Position numbers and translations under genes: made by a program. The notes beneath the pieces were generated by a model. It was not told the origin of the DNA and ran no database searches. It saw only the letters and a list, made by a program, of their open reading frames with translations. A DNA stretch of 64,000 nt from Lunularia cruciata (lineage: Eukaryota; Streptophyta; Marchantiopsida; Lunulariales; Lunulariaceae), in contig OX419761.1 of the NCBI GenBank assembly GCA_948567375.1, positions 38,106,243-38,170,242 of the forward strand, written 5' to 3'. Position 1 is the stretch's first letter. Every line of letters begins with the position of its first letter. Below are positions 1 to 11,720 of this stretch, piece by piece.

Positions 1-134
1 CTTAAGAGCCTTGTATGAACCATATAAATACAAGAGCCAAATTTCATGCTAGGCATTTGGAGTTTTCCCTCATTCAAGTGTCCCAATATGAACTTTCATT
101 CTCTTATTTCTCTCCTTGGTCTTGGACTTTTACA
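1..134 (+). repeat. 3' part of B1 5' LTR with TATA box
   Basis: This matches the end of the B LTR at 7005-7400, including the terminal CTTGGACTTTTACA. A TATAAATA box lies at 23-30, about 105 bp before the LTR end, which is where the promoter should be. The heat-shock-like U3 region lies mostly outside the window. Confidence 0.9.
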
Positions 135-135
135 T

Positions 136-147
136 TGGTATCAGAGT
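136..147 (+). other. Primer-binding site of B1 (tRNA-iMet type)
   Basis: TGGTATCAGAGT starts one base after the LTR terminus. It matches the complement of the initiator-methionine tRNA 3' end (TGGTATCAGAGC) except for the last base. Confidence 0.9.
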
Positions 148-869
148 AGGAATGGGATGGATTGAACTTATGGACCACCAAATCCACTTCCGCCAAACTA
201 TGACAACCCGGCAAATATCACTTTTGCGGTAATTGGGTCAGTAAAGTTCGTTCCCGCAGAGATACGATCCAGAATTGGTCAAATACAAAGTCAAAAGTCA
301 CAATGGCAGTTCTTCTTGATGGCTTCTTTAATCTCTCAGGTAGAAACTACACCGAGAAGAGAGTAACAAGCTCACAATCTTGACAACTTGTCACGACTAC
401 ACACACATAATCACAACATAGCAAATTCTGTCCAAACAACTCTTGATTGTGATGATTCAGATTCTCCCAAAGACGGCACTTCACTGCAAAGGACGATTCC
501 GCCTCGGAATTGTGTTCCACCCCTCCACTGAAGGCACAACTTCCTCAATCGAAATTGCTTCACATCAAATTCGTGCTGCACTCACCAATGCAGAATACTA
601 CCGACACTACAATTCCTCTCAAACCTGTCAAGGCATTGCTCCGATGCACTTCACTCAGGATCAAACACACAGAATGAAGATCAATGCTGTAGATTCCAAC
701 ATCCACAAACACATTGACCTGCTCTCCGGAATTCTCCACACACTCACAAACACAAACACGAAATTGACAATCAGAATTAAGCTTAAGCGACGAGTATTGA
801 GAACAGCACTTCGCTTTATCTATCTTCAGAAATTTGAATACTAAATAACATCGTACTACAAATGCTCCA

Positions 870-877
870 CTTAAATA
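870..877 (-). promoter_or_regulatory. TATA box of the C1 LTR
   Basis: On the minus strand this reads TATTTAAG. The same motif followed by a GGxGCATT-like block occurs at the equivalent place in C2 and C3, about 120-150 bp beyond the stop codon of the C reading frame. C4 and C5 carry one- or two-base variants. This is the layout of U3 followed by R/U5. Confidence 0.6.
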
Positions 878-997
878 CTGAAGCAAACAGTAGACTTTCC
901 TACCTAAGCACCACTTCCTAACATCTCTTCCTACCTGCAGATCCTAAATGATAGTCTATCATTTCATATCTGCCTCTTCCTATCTCAAAATCGTCAC

Positions 998-3900
998 TTA
1001 TCCTGATCCGATGTCTACCTCATCATCGGCTTCCAAACCCGATGATCTTCCTACTATTTCTCCTTCTTTGGGTATGACTGATTCTACTAATTTCTTTACC
1101 AATTCTACGACTTCTTCACTACAACCTACAATTGAGCTCACGGGTAATCTATCTACATTCTTATTTCCCGACCCACTCTTCTCTAATGTATCAATCCTCA
1201 AGTCCGATGATACTTGTATTCCTACTTCTGCAACATCGGATTTCTTCTCCACTGTCACACTATTCTGAATTTTCTCTAACTCCGAATTGACTAAATCTAG
1301 TCTATGACTAACATTGTTCTCTACATCTAACATTTTCCTATCTACACGCTCCCTCAACCAAATCAGCAATGTGTTCATGTCCACATCCTTGGCTTTTCGC
1401 TTCCAAGTCTCCTGCACAAGTAATTTCAACTCATGTAGGCGAGCTTCTTCCAATCTCCCTTTAGCCTCCGTGCTTAAGATTGCTCTTAATTTCCCCGCCA
1501 CTTCTCCTACTGATTCCGATTCATATCCTCGAGAGCGTTCTACCTTCAACTCCTCCCGATACATCTTCAACTCGCCTTTGTATTCTGCAGCAAGCATCTT
1601 CTTATCCTTTGCATACTGCATACTCTATTGTTCCGTGCTCTTGACAAGTTCTCACAATCGCTCTTCTTCTTCTTGCCTAGATGCCAATTCTCTCTACCAT
1701 GCTTGATCTTTTGCTGCGGCACTTTTCTTCAAACTTTCCAACTCTTGCTCCATTATGATGGTCGTCGCCTTCAAATGAACATTCTCAATGCGCACATCAC
1801 TCACTTCCTCCTTCATTTTGCTCAGCCAGATTGACTGCTCCTTCAATTCTCCGGCTTGCCTCTGCAATTCCTTCTCCTTCTCTGTGCAGCTTCCTTGTAG
1901 CAAGATCAGTGTTTCTTCTGCAAACCTTCCTCCCTCCAAAGTTCTTCAATTTCTTCATTTCTTCTGACTTGTTGCTCCTGCAACCCCTTCACTTCACTCA
2001 ACAGATGCTTCACCACCTGCAACTCAATCATCCCCTTTCGGAGATCTTGGGAATTCCTCTCCAATGTTCTTTCAACAGCTCGAGCAATGGTGTGACCACC
2101 TTCATCAAATATGATATCCCGCCAAAGTTCTCTTCCTCTTCATCGCCATCTTTGTCTGGAGTCTTCTCCTCCGTCATCGGCTCCTTCATCCAAAGTTGCG
2201 ATCTTTGTATCTTCATCGTTTCGGCACTTTCTTCGTCTTGGCTTCTTGAACTTGGCCCCACGAGATTCTCTGCTTCCTCTTCTGCTCTTGACTTGTTTGC
2301 TATCATTGTTTGACAAGCCTCACTTACTGCTGCCGACTGCTGGACTTCTGGCTCTCCATCACTTTCACTCCCAGACTCCTCACTTTTCAAGGTGAACTCC
2401 TCTTCTTCCGAGTCCTCTTCTTGCGACTCAGTCTCTTCTCCAGACTCCGATCCCGATGATGCCTCTCTTACAACTTTTGCTATCTTCAACATCAGCCGCA
2501 GAGTCTTTCTTTGCATGGGAGACGACTTGGCTTCTTCGGGTTTGATGCGCTTCTTTGTCTTTGGATTGGTGATGTCTTCAATTTTCCATTGTCCTGTCCT
2601 CATGAAGTACTCGTCATTCGCTCAAAAATGCAACATATATTGGTGCTCCTCATCGTTTGCTTCCCGTCTCAAATCGGGGTGCATGTGAGACACCATAGGA
2701 TGACGCTTTGTAACACCCATTTGTGCATGTGTGTGGTATTGTGATATTTAGCTTGGTATTACAAGTACTTAAGAGATATTATTTATATAGAGATAAAGGA
2801 TGGTTCTCTATTAGTCAAGGTCATAGCTAAGATAGAGGGGACCTTACTTTAGAGGAAGTAGAAAAGATAAGCACCACTATTTTGGATTTTAGTGTGTTGA
2901 CTTGGTATTATTCCTAGGTGTTTGGCTTTGAGGAAAGAGTTGAGAACTCTTGGGCCCGCAAGCCTTTTTGTTTGGATTCTTCTTTAGTCCAAGGATAGCC
3001 CATGTGAAGGAATCCTTGACTTAGTGGTTGGGTCAAGATAAGACCACATGCTTAGGGGAATATGCCCATGTGAATAGATATTCCTTTCTACTTTTTGACT
3101 TGACTTGACTTTTAGTCTAGTAACTTGAGTTACTACGGTAATTAGTAACTTTGGTACATAACTATTTCACAAGTATATAAACAAGGGGTGAGGAGGTACT
3201 CATCATCCTTTCATTTGCAACTATCTCTCTCTCATTGAGTTCTCTAGTGAGCAATGTCTTGAGTCTTGGAGTGTTAGCCTTGGAGGAGTATGATGGAGTT
3301 TGGGTTCCTTGCCTTCTTAGTCCATGGTGCGCTACCATAATAGCCATCAGAGGTTCATCTTGAGTGAGAGACAGGCCGGCTCACAGCTCGTCTTCGGATA
3401 ATAAATTCAGCCCAAAGTAGAAGTGAGCTACGAACGGTGCAAAATAATGCGGTGGCGAGCCCATTTGCCAATTCACCACCATTTGCCTTGTTTGTTGATG
3501 AAAGCACCTCGCCCAATTAACTGGAACTCCTGCAAACATCTGATGGAAGAAGATAGCCTGCTGCATGGTCACGTAGGTCATTCATTCTGGCTTGAACATG
3601 GCCATCATCACCCCCACGATACTTCTTTGGATCGGGTCCCGATAGGACTCCACCTTGTAACCATTCGTAGTTCTCGGAGCAAAAAACGAGTTGCGGATCT
3701 CTGCCATCTCCTCTATAGCATCACACTTCTAATAGAAGGTGATCCCTATCGGCTCTCCTGCTTCTCTCCCCAATACTAACTTCCAATCCGACTCAGTCCA
3801 TTGAGCCGGATTGCCTCTCTTCCTTTCCACTTCGGGACCCTCCTCACAATTACTGGCAGCGATCTCTGCCATCACTCCCGGGAAACTGAAATTCCAATTC

Positions 3901-4493
3901 CATGCTAGAAATGTAATACGAAGTCTAATCAAGACTTCAATTCTAGCTACTACATCTACTCTTCGGATTGTGAAACCTCCCACCGCCAGCGCGTTGGCCA
4001 CCTTCTTTGCCATGATTTGTTCTCTCGTTCTTTGCTATTGGAAAATAAGACCCTCTCCTGGACAAGACACTCTAACCCCCTCAGGGTTCCGGAAAATCTC
4101 GCTCTCGACGGGCTTTTGGACACGCATTACTACAAGACAACTACTCAAAGGAATTGGAAATTTACTCAGAGGATTCAACTTCCCCCTGTGTAGTTGCAAT
4201 TTTATATTGCCCCGAATCGTAGTCATTCTTCAGTCGATTTTGTCTATGAATTTCTCTCTTCTACATGCACTCCCGGTCACTGTCAAGACATGCTTATTCT
4301 ACCCCCGCCGTTTCTTGAAATGTTCTTTCTTGCCACATACAGAGGTTGTTAAACGGTCTTCATCTTTCTTGCATCTTCCAACCCGAAGACGATGATCTTT
4401 GGACTTTTTCTGGCATACTCCTCTTCCGAGTATCTCCATCATCGGATCCGATGTCAGCTTCTTTGGCTTTCCTCCAAAGTTACTTTCACCCAT
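998..4493 (-). pseudogene. Long coiled-coil ORF of C1, broken
   Basis: I do not recognise this protein. On the minus strand one broken frame of roughly 900-1,000 codons runs from about 4493 to a stop at 998, interrupted by the A LTR, by stops and by frameshifts. Order: a basic N-terminus (4299-4493); a ~200-residue region starting near 4013 (MAKKVANALAVGG) with conserved FLAWNWN and HFYFGLNLL; an acidic serine-rich stretch (SESGEETESQEEDSEEEE, in 2028-2603); Lys/Glu-rich probable coiled coil (1694-1939 and 998-1621); and a C-terminus ending EVDIGSG. C2 carries a clear homologue, with LHELKLLVQET identical in both. It could be a gag-like or captured host protein; I cannot tell which. Confidence 0.6.
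2709..3385 (+). repeat. Solo LTR of family A inside C1
   Basis: It begins TGTAACACCCATTTGTGC and ends GGCCGGCTCACA, like the LTRs of the full A element at 21714-29546, but is 677 bp because of a ~15-bp deletion near 2815. It contains a TATATAA box near 3174. Flanks are GCTT on the left and GCTC on the right, a weak 4-bp duplication. It splits the C1 reading frame. Confidence 0.9.
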
Positions 4494-4789
4494 TCTTTGT
4501 CCGCAATTCGACTTTTCTGTGCTTACTTTGTCTCTTAAACACTAGTAACCATAGAAAAACAAAAAATGTGGGTACCACACAAACCATTAGGATTTTTTTG
4601 TCCAGATATTACCCAAGCATTGTTTCACACAATTCATCACCTCGTGCTTTAGGCAGGATTTTCTGCATATGATCACCTTGTTTGAGGAACCCTTGATACT
4701 TCTAGTTGTAATCAATGGAGAATGGTGGACATGTTGCATCTATGTGTTAATAAATTACCTTGGATGGCTACTACTCTATCTAATTACCT

Positions 4790-6970
4790 TCTTGGGTCTA
4801 AGATCTCATTGGAGGGGATGATGGAAGAGGAGAAAATCAAGGCCATTACTGATTAACCTACTCCAAAGGATACTACAAAAGTACGGGGCATTTAATGGAT
4901 TGGCCAATTTTTATCAACGGTTCATCCACTATTATGCTCATGTGGCTGCACCATTGACTGACCTCTTGGGGAAGAATTCAAGCTTTCAATGGACCACCAA
5001 ACACAAAGAAGCATTCTAGAAGTTGAAACATATGGTATCTTCAAGACCCATTCTTCAATCTTATGATCCCCAACTACCTTGTGTGGTTTATTTTGATGCT
5101 TCTTACTTTGCAATTGAAGCTATGTTGCAATAGGAATTCTGAGATGGACTACATTCCATTGCCTTTGTGTCTTGTTGACTAAATACGGCTGAATAAAATT
5201 ACTCTACTCAAGATCGGGAACAACTTGCAATGATATATGCCACCAAGGTATGGAGGCAATATCTCTTGGGGAAAAAGATGATCATGCAAGCTAATCACAA
5301 ACCATTATTGCAGACCTTACAATTGTAACACATGAAGAGTCAATATCATTGATAGAAGGAGCAACTCCAATTGTTTGACATCAAACTTGAGTACAAACCA
5401 GGTTGGTTCCATGTCATCCTTGATACTCTATCATGACAACCTATAATTTGAATTCTCTTTCTCTCATCATGGTGGCAATTATAACAATATCAATTGACTC
5501 CAAGGTCCAAAAAATGTTTAGATCAGCTCTACAACAAGATCCCTTCTTTCAAATGATACATGGTTGTCTTACAACATGGGATAATGAGTACAACATCTTC
5601 TCCTTCAAGGAAGGCCTTCTATTCCATGAGGATTGGATCTATGTTCCAGCCAAAGGTGATCTTTGACCTATGCGCCTTCAAGAAGCCCATGATCTACCAA
5701 TAGCTGGTCACATGGGTGTGGACAAGACCTTGGATACCCTCCAATGCCAATGGTGGTGGCCCAACATGGCATGAGATGTTCAAGAGTTTATCTGATTGTG
5801 TGAGAGTTACCAATGCAACAAGACCAGTAACTAAAATTTGAGTGAACTCCTTCAATCACTACCCATTCCATCTACTCGTTGGGAACATGCAAGCTCAAAT
5901 CTCATCACCTCCTTGCCCAAGACAAAGCAAGGTCACACAACAATGGTGGTATTTGTGGATAAGCTTAGTAAGCAATTCCATTTGGCACCAACGATTGATA
6001 TTGTGGATGCTCCAATCTTGGTGCAAATCTACTTCAACAATGTATTCAAGCATCATGGGATGTTGTGTGTACTCATCTCTGATTGTGATCTTTGCTTCAC
6101 TAGAAAGTTTTGGCAAGCACTCTTCCAGATACTTGGTACCAAGCTTGCTTTGTCCATGACCTATCACCCTCAAATTGATGGACAAACTGAATGTGCAAAT
6201 TACACCTTGGAAGATATGCTTTGTGCCTTCATCAACATTCACCATACCAATTAGGATGAATGTCTTGCAACTACGGTGTTTGCATACAATAATTCTAAAC
6301 AAGCAAGCACTGAATTCTCTCCTTTCTTTCTCAATTTTGGCCAAGACCCACTTGTTCCAGATTCCCTTCTTGCTACTCCTCCATCTCATGTTCCTCATAC
6401 TTCCACCTTCTTGACCACCATCTCCCAATCCCTCCAACAAGCAAAATCTCATCTCCTTGGTGCTCAAAATTGGCAGAAACAATATGCAGATCACCATGGC
6501 CATGATCTTAGCTTTGAAGCTGGTGATAAGGTCATGCTTTCATCTAATAACCTCCCTCTCCCACTTGATACCCAAGTTTTCAAACTTGCCACTAATTGGA
6601 TAGGACCCTTTGATGTCACCCAAATTGTCTCTCCTCTTGCTTATCGACTTGCCTTGCCTTGCCTTGCCTTGTCATATGCGCATCCATCTTATCTTTCTTG
6701 TTTCCAAGTTGAAACCCTTTGTTCCTAACCTCTCTTCCTTTTCCTCTCAAGTCCAACCTCCCCCTCCTCTTGTCTCTATCAATGATCATAGGAGTACAAA
6801 GCTGATTGTATCCTTGCACGTTGCCATGTTCAACAAAGCCCTCTACAACATACAAAGTACAAGGTCCTTTGGAAAGGGTGCTCCTTCATGATGCCACATA
6901 GGAACCTCTTTCTTCTTTCTTATCTCCAGAATGCACATATAGCCATCCAGGAGTTTAAAGCTTCAATGGT
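4790..6970 (+). pseudogene. B1 pol remnant: RT tail, RNase H, integrase, decayed chromodomain
   Basis: Translation gives the end of RT (FNGLANFYQRFIHYYAH), RNase H (PCVVYFDAS, DREQLAMIYATK) and integrase. Many stops and frameshifts break it. Long integrase pieces are open at 5838-6254 and 6276-6728. The catalytic glutamate is present in DGQTECAN, but the first aspartate is replaced (SNLITSLP where relatives have LDLI). The chromodomain region near 6770-6960 is shifted out of frame. It cannot encode a working polyprotein. Confidence 0.85.
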
Positions 6971-7004
6971 GATGAGGACGTCACCAACTAGTGATAGGGA
7001 AATA

Positions 7005-7400
7005 TGTAATAATATGGAGTTTAGTGACAAAGTTAGTAGGGCTAATGAAGTAGCAAATAAGACAAATTAGCATAGAATATTCTAGAAATATCTAGGAAGC
7101 TTCTTGGCTAGCTTAGCTTGCACCCCAAGTAGGTAGCTTCTAGAAGCTTCCAACTAACTTAGCTTGTATGCCAAGTAAGCGGCTCAAGGAAGCTTCTTCA
7201 AAAGCTTCTTAGTTAACTTGGCTTGCACTCCAAGAAAGTGGCTCAAGGAAGCTTCTTGAGAAACTTCTCAAGAGTCTTGTATGAACCTTATAAATACAAG
7301 AGCTGAAGTTCATGTTAGACATTTGGAGTTTTCCCTCATTCAAGTATCTCAATGTGAGCTTCCATTCTCCCATTTCTCTCCACAATCTTGGACTTTTACA
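7005..7400 (+). repeat. B1 3' LTR
   Basis: 396 bp, TGTAATAATATGGAG to GACTTTTACA. U3 holds several GAAGCTTC-type palindromes, including the three-unit block TTCTAGAAGCTTC at 7138-7150, followed by a TATAAATA box near 7290. The next base begins element E sequence. Confidence 0.9.
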
Positions 7401-8350
7401 CCTTCATAAGTAATGGGTGTAACTATGGTATAAGAACATTCAATAATATTTTAACTCAATCACAAACCAAACATCTGGCAACAAACAACTATACATTAGT
7501 CTATATACCGCATCACAAATAATGACTTTGGAATAATTTATATGTATGCTTCATTCCAAAATGTCCTAGCTCCTCATGAGCATGATGTACCAATTGTAGT
7601 CTTTGAGATGGAAGTGCTACTTCTTGCACTCTACCATCTTCCCATGCACAAAGAAGGTGTATGCCTTCCAATCTAAACCACCTGGCTCATTGTGGAACAT
7701 GGTCTCTCTCCTTGGCACCAAATGTGCCACCTATAATCCCAATGTGAAGATAATCTATCATTAAGACATTATCATGGATGTCTTGCTAACTTGTATCAAT
7801 ATTTCCAACCTCTAGATCTATCAACTCAACAACTTCTCCTTTATGTGCTAAAAGAGATACCACCAAGGCCTCAAAAAATAAACATAGAAAGGTAGTTGCA
7901 TGCCAACTTGGCACCATCTCCTCATCTATCTCATCATGCCAATCTACTTCAGTCTGATCTTGTTGGCTGAGACATGGGTTTCTACTCAACCTATTTGCAT
8001 TACTATTCACCACTCCAAGTCTATGAATAACCATGAAATCATACTCTTATAAAATCAAAGTCCATCATGCAAGCTTCTTGGAAAGCTTATTGGATTCCAT
8101 CAATCACTTCAATGGTTGATGATCAATGATAAGATTGAAGGAATTACCAAATAAGTAATATTGGAAATGTACTACTACCCATATTGCTACCAAACACTCT
8201 CCTTTCTATAAACTATACTTCAGCTTTGATGAATTGTTAGAGCAACTAGCATAGGCCACCACAAACTTCTTCCCATCATCATCTTATTGCTTGAGCATTG
8301 CTCTAAGCTCTAACATACTCCAATCAATATGAACCTAAAATGGTTGTCTT
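7401..8350 (-). pseudogene. E RNase H and start of integrase, decayed
   Basis: The minus strand gives RNase H-like text (KKFVVAYAS, FNLIIDHQPLK, HRLGVVNSNANRLSRNP), then an integrase zinc-binding start (ELGHFGMKHTYKLFQ) near 7550. The only uninterrupted stretch over 80 codons is 7786-8034. Stops and shifts occur throughout. Integrase is cut off by the B1 insertion at 7400. Confidence 0.7.
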
Positions 8351-8599
8351 TTGATTGACCTCTTAAGAATAGGGGTAGATGTCAACCTGTCCTTGAGCCC
8401 TATTAAAGCTCTCTCTTGCTCATCTCTCTATAACCAGTCCTATGTAAGCTTGGTAAGCTTTGTCAAGGCCTTGGCAATGAGACTAAATCCTCTAACATAT
8501 TAGGGATAGAAGTTAGCCAACCAAGGAATGCTTGCACTTTTCTCACATCTATAGGCCAAGGAAAATATGCAATAGCCTCCAACTTGGTCTATTGAACAT

Positions 8600-9200
8600 C
8601 GTCCTTTAGGGTACATAAAGTAATCCAAATACTCAATATGCTTGTGGAAGAATCTTCACTTCCTATGATGTAATTTGAGTCCATGAGATCTCAACCTCTC
8701 AAACACTTCCAATAAATGTCTCTCATGCTCTTCCATAGTAATGCTACAGACTAAATATCATCAATATAACATGAAGAAAAATCCATCTTACTAGGAACAT
8801 ATCCATGACACTTTAGGACTTAGCAATAGTGTTCTTTAACCCCAAATTGCAAGAAATTCTACTAATTTAATACATCCTTATCATAAGAATTAATAGCCTA
8901 AAATGTTATCTTGAACTTGTCCTCCTCCTTTGATTGGCAATTGATGATATCTTGCTCAAAGATCCAAAGACTAAAGAGCTTTGCGTGCCCAATCACATCA
9001 AAGATCTCCTCCAATGTATGCATGGCATACCAATCAACCCTAGTTTTTTGGTTGATAAGATAGTAATCTCCACACATCTGCTTATCTATGTAATTGCCAT
9101 GCACATCCTTCTTGGCTAACATCAATGTAGTTGAAACATGCTTTCCATGTTAAATCTCTACCAAACCGGCCTCAAAAAGGTCTCTACTTTGGCTTTGAAT
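8600..9200 (-). pseudogene. E reverse transcriptase remnant
   Basis: 8898-9125 is open and reads as Ty3-type RT motifs: MLAKKDVHGN, MCGDYYLINQKTRVD and EIFDVIGHAKLFS. Downstream sequence to about 8600 continues RT-like but is broken. The catalytic box was not readable with certainty. Confidence 0.7.
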
Positions 9201-11015
9201 CAATGCTCTCTTTGTATCACTATACATGCAGGGTGATTGGAAAGTTGGTGTATCACTAGTAAGCTCAATCTAACTACCATGTCTTTTCAAAACATCCAAA
9301 TCCTTCATATAGAAAGCAAAACATCCAAAATGTCATCAATAGTAGGACAATCTAGTTGTTGAATCCTGTCATAAGTATGTTGTAAAACCTCTCTAGGTAC
9401 CAAAGACAAAGAAGATGAGCCCATGATCCCACTTTATTGCATCCAACAATACAACGAGTCCCATCTAGGAATGAACTTGATGTGTACTCACCACCACCTA
9501 TGTATAAGGATCTCCTATCAAAGGGATGTTCTCTAAAATGTAAATAAATTGATGAACCTATATATATTGTAGTATACATAACATCTCCCAAAACACACCA
9601 AAATGGGGGTCCTATAGATCTTCACCTTGGTCAGCTTGAGTATGTCACTAACATGGTCATCTAAAAATCACCAAGTGATTGGGACCATGTCTCTCCAAAT
9701 TGTGGGCCCCCAACAAGGAAATCCCCAACAAGGAAATATCAACTTGTAAGGTCTTTTTATGACCCTAATTGCTGACATTAATAATAACTCAAGATACCAA
9801 TAGGCCAAGTGCACCATATGATATAGAAAGAATTGTCTAACAATCTTATCTCTTTCCACATGCAAGTACTTATGTACTTGTATCCCTTTATGTAATAACA
9901 CTAGTCTAATATTAATCTCACCAAACAAATCCAATAGATATATTCCTTCTACTTGATACTACCAAGCAATGAATTTGGTATCCAAATGTGACAAGGTAAT
10001 AGACTCTAGAGACTCATACTCACACTAGTCTCTTGGTGGTACAAAGGTTCTACTCCAAACTTGTTGCACCAATTGATCCACATGATGCTGCAATGCCTCC
10101 TCAAAACTCTACAATGGAACATCTAAGGTGGATAGAATGATCCCACTCGTATTCCAAATCCAAGTGATCTTCTCTAGTACTAGAGTATCTTCTACATGAG
10201 CATTCCTCTCTAATAAGTCACCAGGCCAAGTAACAAAACAACTAAAAGCTGAAATTGATGTCATGGTCCTTGATTGAGTGAGTCAAGGCTGCCATTACTA
10301 AAGCATACAAGTAGGCAACATACCCATCCCTCAACTAATTGCTAACCTAGTCTATAGGAAACTGTCCCCTCCCAATCATCAATACTAAAACCCATGGTGT
10401 ATTACATTTCTCCACCAATTAGCACATCATATGACTTTGTTATTGTTGCAATGGCTTGAGCTCTCACCATAGAGATATTAGTTGAATGATTGGGCTGAAT
10501 TTGGATGAGCTCTCCGCATGTGTTGTACTATATAAAACTACCACCTAGAGATGTTTGGATATAAAATAGACACCTCTCTACATTGGTCTTCCATAGCTCA
10601 AGACCAACAATTGAAACCTTCCTAACATAAGGGGCTATGCTCAAGAGTCTAATGAGAACCTTTGTGGTGTATAGACCATCCTTGAAGGTCCCACCAAATA
10701 GAAAGTCCCCCTTTGGTTACCCAATAGGACAACTTTAGGTGTGAAGCAAGCTTGCTCAATGGCAATTCTAGTTGGTAACTCCTCCAACCTAGCTATCACT
10801 TCTTACCATAAACCATTGGAAGCTCCCATGCTCCTTAATCAAGTCACCTCCATTATCAACCACCTTTGCTCTAGAAGCATGAAGCACATCATCTCTACTC
10901 CCAAAAGTGTGGCAAACAACCAAAACATTGGAGTTGGATCAACTTCCAATGTAAACATACCATTAGCTAAGAACAAAGGGAAGCACATAATCAAGTGAGT
11001 TGCCCCTAACATTAT
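9201..11015 (-). pseudogene. E protease/linker region, heavily decayed
   Basis: Scattered minus-strand fragments suggest the protease end and protease-RT linker of E, for example SYDVLIGGEM near 10420, which resembles the DVLLG-type end of retroviral-like proteases. Open pieces at 9352-9591 and 9668-9934 show no firm domain. The plus-strand ORF at 10741-10998 is antisense to this region. Assignment rests mainly on position between E RT and E gag. Confidence 0.4.
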
Positions 11016-11308
11016 TGTAAGAATATGGAGTTTAGCAACAAAGTTAATTAGGGCTAACTAAGTAGAAAATAGTACAAATTAGCTTAAAATATTCTAGAAG
11101 TATTAAAGAAGCTTCTTGGGAAACTTCTTGATTAGCTTAGCTTGCATCTCAAGTAAGTAGCTTCTAGAAGGAAGCTTCTTGAGAAGCTTCTCAAGAGCCT
11201 TGTATGCTCCTTATAAATACCAAAGCCAAAGCTCATTGCTATTCATTTGGAGTTTCCCATACTTAAGTGTCCAAATGTGATCTTCCATTCTCTTGTTTCT
11301 CTCCTTGG
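11016..11308 (+). repeat. B2 5' LTR, first part
   Basis: The first 293 bp of the B LTR up to CTCCTTGG, where B4 enters. The last 15 bases of the LTR lie at 13563-13577. A TATAAATA box is near 11213, and GAAGCTTC palindromes lie around 11120-11195. Confidence 0.9.
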
Positions 11309-11720
11309 TGTAAAAGTCTAAGATTGAGGAGAGAAATAGGAAAATGGAAGCTCACATTAGAACACTTGAATGAGGGAAAACTCCAAATACCTAGCATGAG
11401 CTTTGGCTCTTGTATTTATAGGGTTCATACAAGGCTCTTGAGAAGCTTCTCAAGAGGCTTCCTTGAGCTACTTTCTTGGAGTGCAAGCCAAGTTAACTGG
11501 GAAGCTTCTGAAGAAGTTTCCTTGAGCCACTTACTTGGTGTGCAAACTAGGCTAGTTGGAAGTTTCCTTCAAGAAGCTACCTACTTGGGGTGCAAGCTAA
11601 GCTAGCTAGGAAACTTCCCAAGAAGCTTCTTAGATACTTTTGGAATATTCTAGGCTAATTTGTCTTATTTACTACTTTTTTAGCCCTACTAACTTTGTCG
11701 TTAAGCTCCATATTGTTACA
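11016..11720. repeat. Inverted repeat: B2 LTR facing B4 LTR
   Basis: A forward B LTR (11016-11308) is followed directly by a complete reversed B LTR (11309-11720). The arms pair over the whole forward LTR, with a ~110-bp gap in one arm, and leave a loop of only about 20 bases around 11309. A transcript crossing it would fold into a long hairpin. Confidence 0.85.

Larger units (their letters stand above)
199..4579 (-). mobile_element. C1: long-form C unit (probable solo LTR carrying an ORF)
   Basis: Boundaries are TATGACAACCCGG (first TG mutated to TA) and GGGTACCACA. They are flanked by the exact 5-bp duplication CAAAC at 194-198 and 4580-4584. Removing the unit rejoins the B1 leader, which reads like the intact leaders of the other B copies. 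Net length without the A LTR is about 3.7 kb. There is no internal terminal repeat, PBS or pol, so I interpret it as a solo LTR. Orientation is set by its TATA box and coding frame, both minus strand. TG..CA ends and 5-bp TSD are as expected for LTR integration. Confidence 0.8.
1..7400 (+). mobile_element. B1: Ty3/gypsy chromovirus, internally deleted, 5' end outside window
   Basis: The window opens inside a B-family LTR that ends at 134 and is followed directly by a tRNA-iMet-type PBS; the matching 3' LTR is 7005-7400. The internal part is interrupted by C1 (199-4579). After C1 the sequence continues with leader and then enters pol at the end of reverse transcriptase, so gag, protease and most of RT are missing. 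Base 7401 onward belongs to element E, so B1 is inserted in E near E's integrase. The 5' TSD is not in the window; the 3' flank begins CCTTC. Confidence 0.9.

Noticed and set aside
1831-2395. Plus-strand Ser/Leu-rich ORFs (160 and 94 codons) in C1
   Set aside because: They are antisense to the acidic/coiled-coil frame; Glu/Lys codons read backward give Phe/Leu/Ser. The minus frame is supported by C2 homology.
199-4579. C units as DNA transposons or Helitrons
   Set aside because: No transposase and no terminal inverted repeat beyond TGTG/CACA. Helitrons make no TSD. TG..CA ends with 5-bp TSD and a TATA box fit an LTR better, though the internal region of the parent element is not in the window.
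10741-10998. 85-codon plus-strand ORF
   Set aside because: Antisense to E and without recognisable motifs; E reading text on the minus strand explains the region.
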